Below are positions 13,420 through 20,926 of a stretch of DNA of 22,020 nt, in pieces (within the stretch, counting starts at the first letter, position 1; each line of letters begins with the position of its first letter). Below the pieces are notes generated by a model. It saw only the letters and a list, made by a program, of their open reading frames with translations. It made no database searches and had not been told where the DNA came from. The stretch spans positions 1 to 22,020 of the forward strand of contig JBMNUL010000026.1 in the NCBI GenBank assembly GCA_050946255.1. Direction: 5' to 3'. Both the position numbers and the translations under genes were made by a program. The stretch comes from JBMNUL01 sp050946255. GTDB taxonomy: Bacteria; Actinomycetota; Coriobacteriia; Coriobacteriales; CADBOM01.

Positions 13420-13968
13420 ATGCACAAGGACAACCGTCGCGTGAGGATGACGAAGAGAATGATCAAGGATGCCCTGCTCGATTTGCTCGACTCCCAGCCT
13501 ATAGAGACCGTCAGCGTGACAGCGCTTTGCAAAGAGGCGGATGTCAGTAGGAGCACGTTCTATCTCCACTACGGAAGCGAGCGCGATGTCATCTCGGAAA
13601 TCGAGGAGGATTTGATAGAGGGAATCGACCAGCTGTTCGAGCAGGAGGCACCAGATGAGGAAATGCCACTCGGCAAGCAAGTGGTAATGATGTGCCATTA
13701 CTTCGACGAGCATCGCCGTGAGGCCGAGGCCGTCTTTCGCTCGAACACTCCCAGGTCGGAATTTGCAGAAAAGCTGCTGCGCATGCGAGTTGAATCTCAG
13801 CCCAAGCGCTATCGGTTCCTGGAATCTTGCAACGACGCTCAGAAGGAGGTTGTGACGACCTTTCTCTGTGCTGGTGGCTTTGAGGCTCTTAGAAGTTGGC
13901 TGTTGCACGAGAGCGATGCAAGCCCAGAGGAGATAGGGGAGGCCATCGAGATGATGATCGCTTCTTAG
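13420..13968 (+). CDS. TetR/AcrR-family regulator 5 (paralogue of TetR2, next to MFS2)
   Basis: The 182-residue product has the TetR DNA-binding domain: RVRMTKRMIKDALLDLLDSQ, then VSVTALCKEADVSRSTFYLHYGSERDVISEI with the TFYLHY recognition helix, and an all-helical C-terminal domain. Alignment by eye with TetR2 runs the full length, with almost equal sizes (182 and 185), unlike the other three TetR proteins here. The ATG at 13420 is preceded by GAGAGG with about 7 nt spacing. It faces MFS2, which it probably represses. A 38-bp tandem repeat begins about 45 bp after its stop. Confidence 0.9.
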   Translation: MHKDNRRVRMTKRMIKDALLDLLDSQPIETVSVTALCKEADVSRSTFYLHYGSERDVISEIEEDLIEGIDQLFEQEAPDEEMPLGKQVVMMCHYFDEHRREAEAVFRSNTPRSEFAEKLLRMRVESQPKRYRFLESCNDAQKEVVTTFLCAGGFEALRSWLLHESDASPEEIGEAIEMMIAS

Positions 13969-14014
13969 GTGTTGGGACTTATGACAGGGCGATATGCCCC
14001 GACGCATCTAACCA

Positions 14015-14125
14015 GATGAAAGCTGACAGCAGGCCTTTGGTGGTTGAAAGATGATGGAAGCTGACAGCAGGCCTTTGGTGGTTGAAGGATGACGGAAGCT
14101 GACAGCTGGCCTTTAGCAGCTGGAG
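14015..14125. repeat. 38-bp tandem repeat, three copies, in the threonine-aldolase leader
   Basis: The core AAGCTGACAGCAGGCCTTTG begins at 14020, 14058 and 14096, exactly 38 bp apart. Copies 1 and 2 are nearly identical over about 35 bp and copy 3 is diverged (CAGCTGGCCTTTAGCAGCTG, which folds as a CAGCTG/CAGCTG hairpin at 14103-14122). Each copy carries the mini-palindrome GCTG-A-CAGC. The unit length is not a multiple of three and no supported gene crosses it, so it is a non-coding repeat upstream of the aldolase start at 14223. Confidence 0.85.
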
Positions 14126-14222
14126 GCCGTTGGCATCCACCTGGTGTATGTCGAAGCTTGATTTGCGCATCGCAGTGTTCCAAGATGGAAAACCGAATGA
14201 CAAGACTTGTCAGGAGAGCAAC

Positions 14223-15272
14223 ATGTATTCATTCTCGTGTGACTATCTGGAGGGGTGTCACGAGCAGGTGCTCGAGGCGCTTTGCGAGACCAACATGGAA
14301 CAGGCGCCCGGATACGGCGACGACCGTTTCACGAAAGAGGCGATTGAGGAAATTCGGGCTGCGTGCCAGGACGATGGCGCTGCGATCCACTTCCTCAACG
14401 GCGGGACTCAAACCAATCAGCTCGTCATCAACACTATGCTGGAATCCTACGAAGGTGTGCTCGCGGCAGATACTGGCCATGTCAATGTTCACGAGGCGGG
14501 CGCAATAGAGTTCAGCGGCCACAAGGTCTTGACGCTCCCATCTCATGACGGGAAAGTCTCGGCGCGTGATGTGGAAGAGTACCTGCACCGTTTCTACAAC
14601 GATGGCAACTACGAGCACATGGTGTTTCCCGGCATGGTCTACATCTCTCATCCTACGGAGTATGGGACCCTGTACACGGCTCAAGAGTTGGAAGATCTCT
14701 CGAATGTATGCCACCAGCATCAGATAAAGCTGTTCCTGGATGGTGCGCGGCTTGGTTATGGTCTGGCAGCCGATGGAACCGATGTAACGCTCCCTTTAAT
14801 CGACCAGCTCTGCGATGTCTTCTATATCGGCGGAACGAAGGTCGGGGCGCTGAACGGCGAGGCGCTGGTCTTCCCAAGGGGGAAGGAGCCGTCGCATTAT
14901 CTCACCAGGATCAAGCAGCATGGCGCACTGTTCGCAAAGGGAAGGCTAGTGGGCGTGCAGTTCATGGCGTTGTTCAAGGACGACCTCTATCTCCGAATCA
15001 GCCGCCATGCCATCGAGATGGCCAAGCAGATCAGGAAGATTTTCGAAGATGCCGGTTGCCGCTTCTACATCGATTCCCCAACGAACCAGCAGTTCGTCAT
15101 TCTGGAAAACGACGACATGCAAAGGCTGTCGGAGCATGTGGAGTTCGGATTCTGGGAGGAATACGACGAGACTCACACGGTCGTGCGATTCGCCTCAAGC
15201 TGGGCCACGACCGAAGAGGGTATCGAGGAGCTACGCAAGGCGGTGTCGCTCTGCCTCAAGGCCGGCAGCTGA
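14223..15272 (+). CDS. low-specificity L-threonine aldolase-type PLP enzyme
   Basis: The 349-residue protein fits the threonine aldolase / beta-eliminating lyase family of fold-type I PLP enzymes, which cleave L-threonine or allo-threonine to glycine and acetaldehyde. Visible features are YGDDRFTKEA near the N-terminus, FLNGGTQTNQL (about 57-67), TGHVNVHEAGAIE with His86 stacking over the cofactor, LFLDGARLGYGL with Asp173 and Arg176, and FYIGGTKVGALNGE with the PLP Lys206. I use ATG 14223, which has GGAG with a 6-nt spacer; the frame is open 31 codons upstream without a good ribosome site. Length matches the family. It is preceded by a 38-bp repeat leader and followed by a hairpin and a direct repeat. 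Confidence 0.9.
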   Translation: MYSFSCDYLEGCHEQVLEALCETNMEQAPGYGDDRFTKEAIEEIRAACQDDGAAIHFLNGGTQTNQLVINTMLESYEGVLAADTGHVNVHEAGAIEFSGHKVLTLPSHDGKVSARDVEEYLHRFYNDGNYEHMVFPGMVYISHPTEYGTLYTAQELEDLSNVCHQHQIKLFLDGARLGYGLAADGTDVTLPLIDQLCDVFYIGGTKVGALNGEALVFPRGKEPSHYLTRIKQHGALFAKGRLVGVQFMALFKDDLYLRISRHAIEMAKQIRKIFEDAGCRFYIDSPTNQQFVILENDDMQRLSEHVEFGFWEEYDETHTVVRFASSWATTEEGIEELRKAVSLCLKAGS

Positions 15273-15347
15273 GAAAGACCAGGCGTTTTTGTTGGCTTAT
15301 TGAAAACGGCAGAAGGTCTGTTGTTGATTTGTCGAGAAAGACCAGGC
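15271..15347. repeat. 14-bp direct repeat starting at the aldolase stop
   Basis: GAGAAAGACCAGGC occurs at 15271-15284, overlapping the stop codon, and again at 15334-15347, 63 bp later. Each copy can pair with a following GGTCT or GTCTT. The sequence between is not otherwise repeated. Confidence 0.6.
15276..15319 (+). terminator. candidate hairpin terminator after the threonine aldolase
   Basis: Outer arms AGACC (15276-15280) and GGTCT (15315-15319) enclose inner arms CGTTTT (15284-15289) and AAAACG (15303-15308). The trailing sequence GTTGTTGATTTG is only weakly T-rich, so termination is plausible but not canonical. Confidence 0.35.
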
Positions 15348-15476
15348 ATCTGCTCTGTCTTCCAAACTAGAGCTTCATCGAGTGGCCTCCCCATAGTGTC
15401 ATGTGTCAATAGCCTTGAACGTTCCTTTCAGGTAGTATCAGCATACCGGTAGAGAGCGAATGGGGGGTTGGAAATC

Positions 15477-16199
15477 ATGAAGAGGTTCTTCGCAGCACTT
15501 TTGGCTTTGACGTTGGTTCTCGGGTCTGGTGTTCTCGTTGCATGCAGCGCCGGCGAGTCAACGGATTCAAGCGACTCCACGGATTCCAGCGAGCCTGCGA
15601 CTTCCAGCGAGTCCACTGATCCCAGCGAGTCCACGACTTCCAGTGATTCCACGGATCCCAGCGAATCCACGGCATCAGAAAATTCTGCAGCGGAAACTTC
15701 CACCGAAGACCAATCGCTCGCCAACCTCCGTGCCAAGACGAAGGAATCCGGCTCGATTTGCGCGGTCATCGACCTAGGCTACTGCCCCGACCAAAATCCA
15801 TCCGGGCTCGACTCCTATAGTTCCAGCGGTCGACAGGTCGAAGCATTCCCATTCATCGGCGAGATCCCCGAGGACCGCATCATCGATTCGAACAATGGCA
15901 CCAACAACGCCTTCTGCATTGTGCCGGCAGACGAGAACTCGACAATCGAGATATACGAATACTCGCTCGGAGAATCGGGTGAGCTCGAGAGGGGAGACCT
16001 TATCTACAAGAGCGACGACGGCAGCCCAATCATCCTCCTCTGCATGGTCGGGGACATATACACTAGCGCGAGGGTCACGGTCAACGACCCCTCCGGAGCA
16101 ACTATCGAGAGCTATGGTCCGTTCTACAGTGGGAAAGATGGCTCTCTTATAATCGAGGACGACAACGGCAACAAGCTCTACGACGCCACCGTGATCTGA
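15477..16199 (+). CDS. Ser/Thr-rich lipoprotein, unknown C-terminal domain
   Basis: A 240-residue predicted lipoprotein: positively charged start, hydrophobic stretch, and lipobox L-V-A-C23. Residues about 26-80 are almost pure Ser/Thr/Asp/Glu/Pro with an imperfect 11-12-residue period (SESTDPSEST type), a likely extended wall-spanning stalk, repetitive at DNA level too. The C-terminal ~160 residues form a folded-looking domain with four cysteines (95, 103, 147, 189) and several beta-like stretches; I do not recognise the family. ATG 15477 is chosen because GGGGGG ends 9 nt upstream; a TTG at 15468 would abut it. It is followed by the XRE membrane regulator 268 bp downstream. Surface location is well supported; function unknown. 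Confidence 0.82.
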   Translation: MKRFFAALLALTLVLGSGVLVACSAGESTDSSDSTDSSEPATSSESTDPSESTTSSDSTDPSESTASENSAAETSTEDQSLANLRAKTKESGSICAVIDLGYCPDQNPSGLDSYSSSGRQVEAFPFIGEIPEDRIIDSNNGTNNAFCIVPADENSTIEIYEYSLGESGELERGDLIYKSDDGSPIILLCMVGDIYTSARVTVNDPSGATIESYGPFYSGKDGSLIIEDDNGNKLYDATVI

Positions 16200-16366
16200 A
16201 TCAAAGGTTTTTCCATTGGGCAAGGTGGGGAATCGGTTTGGAGAATCACAGCATCGCCATTAACGTCGCAATTAGCTTCGCAGAGAAATTTATTTTCCTG
16301 CCAGTATTGGTTACATGCGCGTTTACCGGGGGTTCGCAACTGCAGGGTGCATCAAAGTTGCCATAA

Positions 16367-16395
16367 TTGCAGCCTGAAGTTGGTTGGATGATACT
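16367..16395 (+). promoter_or_regulatory. candidate promoter of the XRE membrane regulator
   Basis: TTGCAG (16367-16372) and GATACT (16390-16395) are 17 bp apart, 73 bp before the start codon. Just upstream is an inverted repeat GCAACT (16336-16341) / AGTTGC (16356-16361) that could be an operator. The -10 match is modest. Confidence 0.35.
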
Positions 16396-16467
16396 GTCTG
16401 CTACCCTAGACTCAAGGTGCCGGCAGAAAGAAAAACACGGTTCGCCTACACCGAAAGGGTGGGGACA

Positions 16468-17499
16468 ATGAGTTTCCGAGATAACCTTCAGCATCTACGC
16501 GCTACGCACAACATGACACAAGAGCAGCTCGCCATGCTGCTTGGAGTTTCACGCCAATCTGTAACCAAGTGGGAAGCCGAGAAGAGCTACCCCGAGATGG
16601 ACAAGCTCCTCAAGATTTGCCAGATATTCGATTGCTCTCTGGACGACCTCGTGCAGGGCGACCTCACTTCCGTGCAGCCCTCCGCCGTGAATCATGTGGT
16701 TCCCTCCGGTCCTCCAACCGACATCTGCGGATACGATGAGCACATGCGCAAGAGGGCGTTCATGTTTCCAACTGGAGTCGCCCTGGCCATCCTCGGAGCA
16801 GCCATCAGCACTGCCGTCAGCTGTCTGGCCACCGGCCCTTCGAACCTCGTCAGCGCCATCTCGTCGATTTCCCTGATCGTTTTCATCGGCGCGGCATGTG
16901 CAGTGCTGATCCCCCTGGGAATCGAGCACAACTCGTTCGAGAAGGCTCATCCATTCGTAGAGGATTTCTACACCAGGGCAGAGAAGGACGAGGCCGCCCG
17001 GAAGCGCGGAATCGGGATCGTGGTGGGCATCATCGTGATATTGGCCGGGCTCTGCTTCATGATGCTCTTCGATGGAACTTCATTCGAGGACCTGTTCGAT
17101 GGAATCTTCCTGGTCTTCGTGGCTGCTGGTGTCTGGATCATCATGCACTGGTCGATGCTGGCAAGTCGGATGGACCTCGACGCCTACAACGCCAACGCTC
17201 TCGAGGACATCAGCGAGAGCGACATCGAGAGCGCAGAACTCGACCCCGACCGCAAGGAGGCACTGCTCCATGCCTCCAAGTCGCGCAAGAAGAAGGTCAT
17301 CGGATCTGCTTGCGGAATCATCATGATGGTCGCGACGATCGTTGCCCTGATCTGGCTGTTCTCCCCGATGTTCACCGGTGGAGACTGGAACGCGGTAGGC
17401 GACAACGCTGGCTACACGCTCTTCTGGCTGCCTTGGCCGATTGGCGGGATAGTCTGCGGGATAGTGGCCGAGCTCATCAACGTGTTCATGAAGGATTGA
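16468..17499 (+). CDS. XRE-family helix-turn-helix regulator fused to a six-helix membrane domain
   Basis: The 343-residue protein starts with an XRE/Cro-type HTH at about residues 5-62 (LRATHNMTQEQLAMLLGVSRQSVTKWEAEKSYPEMDKLLKICQIF in outline), then a short linker and six hydrophobic segments at roughly 99-121, 128-151, 182-201, 211-231, 277-299 and 317-338. A charged acidic loop (about 236-275) lies between the fourth and fifth. A DNA-binding domain tethered to the membrane suggests a one-component sensor responding to envelope signals. ATG 16468 is chosen because AGGGTGGGG is just upstream; the frame is open 28 codons earlier without an equivalent site. A strong hairpin follows at 17597. 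Target genes unknown; the flanking lipoprotein and LRR protein are candidates. Confidence 0.88.
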   Translation: MSFRDNLQHLRATHNMTQEQLAMLLGVSRQSVTKWEAEKSYPEMDKLLKICQIFDCSLDDLVQGDLTSVQPSAVNHVVPSGPPTDICGYDEHMRKRAFMFPTGVALAILGAAISTAVSCLATGPSNLVSAISSISLIVFIGAACAVLIPLGIEHNSFEKAHPFVEDFYTRAEKDEAARKRGIGIVVGIIVILAGLCFMMLFDGTSFEDLFDGIFLVFVAAGVWIIMHWSMLASRMDLDAYNANALEDISESDIESAELDPDRKEALLHASKSRKKKVIGSACGIIMMVATIVALIWLFSPMFTGGDWNAVGDNAGYTLFWLPWPIGGIVCGIVAELINVFMKD

Positions 17500-17900
17500 G
17501 TCGGGGCTAGCCGAAATGCGGGATGCAGCAATGTCTTACCTTGCAAGCTGCGCAAACTTCAAAGTGCGATTCCCAATAAACGCGAGTCTCAACAGAGTGC
17601 CCGGGATATACTCCCGGGCACCCTTGCATTTTCATTGCCAATCTCCGAAAAGGGCTCCGCTACCTCCTGGGGCATCGTTTGGGTCAGCGAGAATCGGGTC
17701 TTTCAAAGGCAATCGATGTGAAGCCAGCTACAATAACATACGAGGTCTGGTCCTTGCTTGGGCAAACCAGAGTTTCCGGTCGTGGAATTTATCTTTTTCA
17801 TGACATTAGATTGAGCAAAATTAGCAAGTAGATGCACGTTTTCAATCATATAGTTCATTAACAATTCGTTTAGCACCCTTTGGTGGGGGAGGGAAGCTAC
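17500..17900. other. 401-bp intergenic region before the LRR surface protein
   Basis: Apart from the hairpin at 17597 I see no gene here; a 95-codon open frame at 17516-17803 has low-complexity content and runs through the hairpin, so it is rejected. The last ~100 bp are AT-rich and probably carry the promoter of the surface protein (for example TATAGT near 17850, without a clear -35). Confidence 0.5.
17597..17633 (+). terminator. strong hairpin, probable terminator after the XRE gene
   Basis: GTGCCCGGGA (17597-17606) and TCCCGGGCAC (17612-17621) form a perfect 10-bp GC-rich stem around a 5-nt TATAC loop. The tail CCTTGCATTTTC is only moderately T-rich. It lies about 100 bp after the XRE stop. 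Confidence 0.7.
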
Positions 17901-20876
17901 ATGAAATCTAATGAAGTTCGTACTGGTAGTTCACGATTCGGCAAGTTCTCCAGGGTGTTCTTCGCCTTGGTTCTGATGATTTCGCTGATGCCGTCGGTCC
18001 CGGCCACTGCATATGCAGAGAATTCCGAACCCGAAGCGGTTGTATCAACACCGATGTACACGGGAACTGCCTACGCCGTCTTGACGAGCTCCGCCCAGAC
18101 AGTAGGGGGCAAGTCCTATCCCGCTAACACGTTGTTCTTCCTGAGGTCCAATCAGAGCTTCGGCAATGGCTCGTCCGGAACTGTCACTAGCGCCAGCAAC
18201 TCTTCTGTATCCGTTACGGGGACAGTCTATTCCGGATTCGAGTCCTCCAAGTACAAAACCTACTTCGACAGCAGCACCAAGGCCTATCTCTCCGACACCC
18301 CTTGGGGCTCAAGCCGTGGCAATATAGTGAGGGTCGCGTTCTTGGACAAGATCAAGCCAATCTATCTCAACGGATGGTTCACCGGTTTCTCCAATCTCAC
18401 GTCTGTGGATGGAACGGGTAATCTCGATCTCTCCTCAGCCACATCGACCTTTGCCTCGTTCTATGGGTGCAAGTCGTTGACCACGCTCGATGTTTCAAGT
18501 TGGAATGTCTCGAATGTCCAGGATTTCTCCCGTATGTTCGAAGGCTGCTCGGCACTCAAATCGCTCGATGTCTCTAAATGGAATACCTCATCCGCAACTT
18601 TAATGTCCTCTCTTTTCACGGATTGCTCGTCATTGACCAAGCTAGATATCTCCAATTGGGATGTCTCCAAGGTCTACAACTTCGGTTTGATGTTCTTAGG
18701 CTGCTCGGGTCTCACCTCGCTCGACGTCTCGAAGTGGAATACCGCCTCGGCCGAGGACCTCTCTTCGATGTTTTATGGTTGCAGCTCCCTCACTTCTCTT
18801 AACGTCTCCAACTTCGACGTTTCCAATGTGAAGCTAATGTTCAGCATGTTCCGCGAGTGCAAGTCGCTCACTTCACTAGATCTCACAAAATGGAAAAGCC
18901 AAGTTTCCAAGGTCATTAACCTGAGCTATGCTTTCGCCGATTGCAAATCCTTGAAATCCCTAGACCTTTCGGGATGGAATACGTCGAGCTTGACCAGCAT
19001 GTCCTATCTGTTCTGGGGATCTTCCTCGCTGGCTTCCGTCAACGTCTCCAATTGGAATACATCAAAGGTCACCAGTTTCAACTACATCTTCAGCGGCTGC
19101 TCGTCTCTGGCTTCCATAGACGTTTCCACCTGGGATCTATCCAACGCGCAAAGCACGAGGGGAATGTTCTGGCGTTGCAGTTCGCTCTCGAAGCTGACCC
19201 TCTTCAAGAGCAGCATATCCAATCTTTCAGATGCATATTCGATGTTCTACGAGTGCGAGAAGCTCGCGAGCATCGACGTTTCGAAATGGGATACGCAGAA
19301 CCTTGCCAGCACGGAGTCGATGTTCTACGGGTGCACTGCGCTGACCTCGCTCGATGTTTCCAATTGGAAGACCCCGAAGTTAAATAACACCCAGTACATG
19401 TTCTTTGGTTGCTCCTCGCTAAAATCCATCGACGTCTCCGGGTGGGATATGTCAAATTGCAAGTACCTCCGTTCCATGTTCAATAGTTGCAGTTCCCTCT
19501 CGGCGATAGATGTCTCGAAGTGGGATGTGAGCTCCGCATGGTCGCTCGAGGGCATTTTCGAAGAGTGCTCCTCTCTGAAGTATCTCGACCTATCCAATTG
19601 GGATACCTCGAATGTAAATAATACCCGGGACATGTTCTATGGCTGCACCTCGCTCTCGAAGGTAAATCTGGGCAGCAATTTCACGTTCAAGGGTGCGTCT
19701 TCAGATGAAAGTACATGGGCAGTTCTCCCCACTCCAACCGCTTCGGGGTATTCCGGGAAATGGTGCTTGGAAGACGGGACGTGCGCTCAGACGGCAACAC
19801 AGCTGGCAAGCGATTTCCCCTCCAGCACTGCCCCGGTGGGAACCTGGGTATGGGCGGTAGGGGAGCCCGATAACCCCGGTTCGGAGGATCCTGCCACGGA
19901 CAAGAACCCATGGGAGCGAATCGGAGGAGCAGACCGCTACGAGACTTCTGCGAAGCTGTCCAGTAGATATTGGCCTTCTATGTATGCCACCACCATTGTG
20001 CTGGCGACTGGCGACAACTATCCGGATGCTCTGGCAGCAGGACCTCTGTCCGGGATGCTGGGCGCCCCGCTCCTCACCACCTCTGGAAAGACGCTCAACC
20101 CGAGCGTCCGGACCGAGATCGAGAGGGTCAAGAGCTCCAGCGGGTGCACGGTCTTGATCATAGGAGGGAAAGGCGCCGTGTCCGACTCGGTTGCGGCCGA
20201 GGTCGACAGCATCGATGGAGTGAGCGTCGAGCGGATAAGTGGCGCGACCAGATTCGAAACGGCGGAGAAAATATATTCCTATGGATCGTCCCACGGCGGG
20301 TGGAGCGATTCGATCATCGTGGCATCTGGCGATAACTACCCCGACGCGCTCTCCGCAGCACCGTACGGCTTCGATTCCTCAACTCCGATACTACTTGCGA
20401 AGGACGGAGAGCTTCTCCCGAGCACGGTCTCCCTGGTATCTGGAAAGGTATCGACCGTGCTTATCCTCGGGGGAGAGGGTGCTGTGAAGGCTAGTTCTGT
20501 GAAGTCAAGCCTCGGGAGCAATGTCAATTACGCCGTGTTCGCCGGTAAGACGCGCTATGAGACTTCCCTCATGTTCGCCGAGTGGGAATGTGGGGAGACA
20601 GTTTCCGGTGTCTCGGTTACCCCGAGTACCCAGTTGGGCTTTAACAACCTTACGGTTGCCTCTGGCGAGAACTTCCCCGATGCGCTGTCCGCGGTGAATG
20701 TCGCTGGTTACAAAAAATCCCCGATTCTTCTGGTCTCCGACGATTCCCTCGATACTTACAAGGAATTGGTCCAGGGCAAAAAGGACTCGATCTACCAAGG
20801 CTATATCGCAGGGGGATCTGCCGCGGTGTCGAATAGCGTAGAGCAGAAGCTCAACGAGTGGATCGGGGCCAGCTAG
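17901..20876 (+). CDS. BspA-type (DUF285) leucine-rich-repeat surface protein with three CWB2 repeats
   Basis: A 991-residue secreted surface protein. Residues 1-39 are a signal peptide with likely cleavage after ATAYA. Residues 40-189 are a Ser/Gly-rich entry domain. Residues 190-581 hold 15 tandem ~26-residue repeats of the type C-S-S-L-x-S-L-D-V-S-x-W-[ND]-x-S, ending in a SMFYG-like turn, the DUF285/BspA LRR pattern. After a linker, residues about 671-990 carry three CWB2 modules, seen as RIGGADRYETSAKLS, RISGATRFETAEKI and FAGKTRYETSLMFA, each with a (S/T)G(D/E)N(Y/F)PDALSA partner; these attach proteins non-covalently to the wall. ATG 17901 has GGGGGAGGG 7 nt upstream. Adhesion or host/community interaction is inferred from the family. 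It ends 50 bp from the convergent ATPase gene. Confidence 0.93.
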   Translation: MKSNEVRTGSSRFGKFSRVFFALVLMISLMPSVPATAYAENSEPEAVVSTPMYTGTAYAVLTSSAQTVGGKSYPANTLFFLRSNQSFGNGSSGTVTSASNSSVSVTGTVYSGFESSKYKTYFDSSTKAYLSDTPWGSSRGNIVRVAFLDKIKPIYLNGWFTGFSNLTSVDGTGNLDLSSATSTFASFYGCKSLTTLDVSSWNVSNVQDFSRMFEGCSALKSLDVSKWNTSSATLMSSLFTDCSSLTKLDISNWDVSKVYNFGLMFLGCSGLTSLDVSKWNTASAEDLSSMFYGCSSLTSLNVSNFDVSNVKLMFSMFRECKSLTSLDLTKWKSQVSKVINLSYAFADCKSLKSLDLSGWNTSSLTSMSYLFWGSSSLASVNVSNWNTSKVTSFNYIFSGCSSLASIDVSTWDLSNAQSTRGMFWRCSSLSKLTLFKSSISNLSDAYSMFYECEKLASIDVSKWDTQNLASTESMFYGCTALTSLDVSNWKTPKLNNTQYMFFGCSSLKSIDVSGWDMSNCKYLRSMFNSCSSLSAIDVSKWDVSSAWSLEGIFEECSSLKYLDLSNWDTSNVNNTRDMFYGCTSLSKVNLGSNFTFKGASSDESTWAVLPTPTASGYSGKWCLEDGTCAQTATQLASDFPSSTAPVGTWVWAVGEPDNPGSEDPATDKNPWERIGGADRYETSAKLSSRYWPSMYATTIVLATGDNYPDALAAGPLSGMLGAPLLTTSGKTLNPSVRTEIERVKSSSGCTVLIIGGKGAVSDSVAAEVDSIDGVSVERISGATRFETAEKIYSYGSSHGGWSDSIIVASGDNYPDALSAAPYGFDSSTPILLAKDGELLPSTVSLVSGKVSTVLILGGEGAVKASSVKSSLGSNVNYAVFAGKTRYETSLMFAEWECGETVSGVSVTPSTQLGFNNLTVASGENFPDALSAVNVAGYKKSPILLVSDDSLDTYKELVQGKKDSIYQGYIAGGSAAVSNSVEQKLNEWIGAS
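18468..19643 (+). repeat. 78-bp in-gene tandem repeat array encoding 15 LRRs
   Basis: Units begin at the TGC codon of each repeat. Fifteen units fill 1176 bp; fourteen are 26 codons and unit 6 is 28 codons. DNA similarity between units is partial, concentrated in the TCGATGTCTCCAAGTGG-like core, so the array is old rather than freshly expanded. Unit 8 has Ser in place of the repeat's first Cys. Confidence 0.85.
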
Positions 20877-20926
20877 AGATGATGTTTCGACGGCTGAGTT
20901 GAAGCAGTCGGCCAGATGTGTCCAGG

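Noticed and set aside
14015..14125. Possible CRISPR or small coding repeat
   Set aside because: No spacers of defined length, and the 38-bp unit shifts frame at each copy.
17516..17803. 95-codon open frame between the XRE and LRR genes
   Set aside because: It crosses the strong hairpin at 17597-17621, has no family resemblance and its composition looks random.
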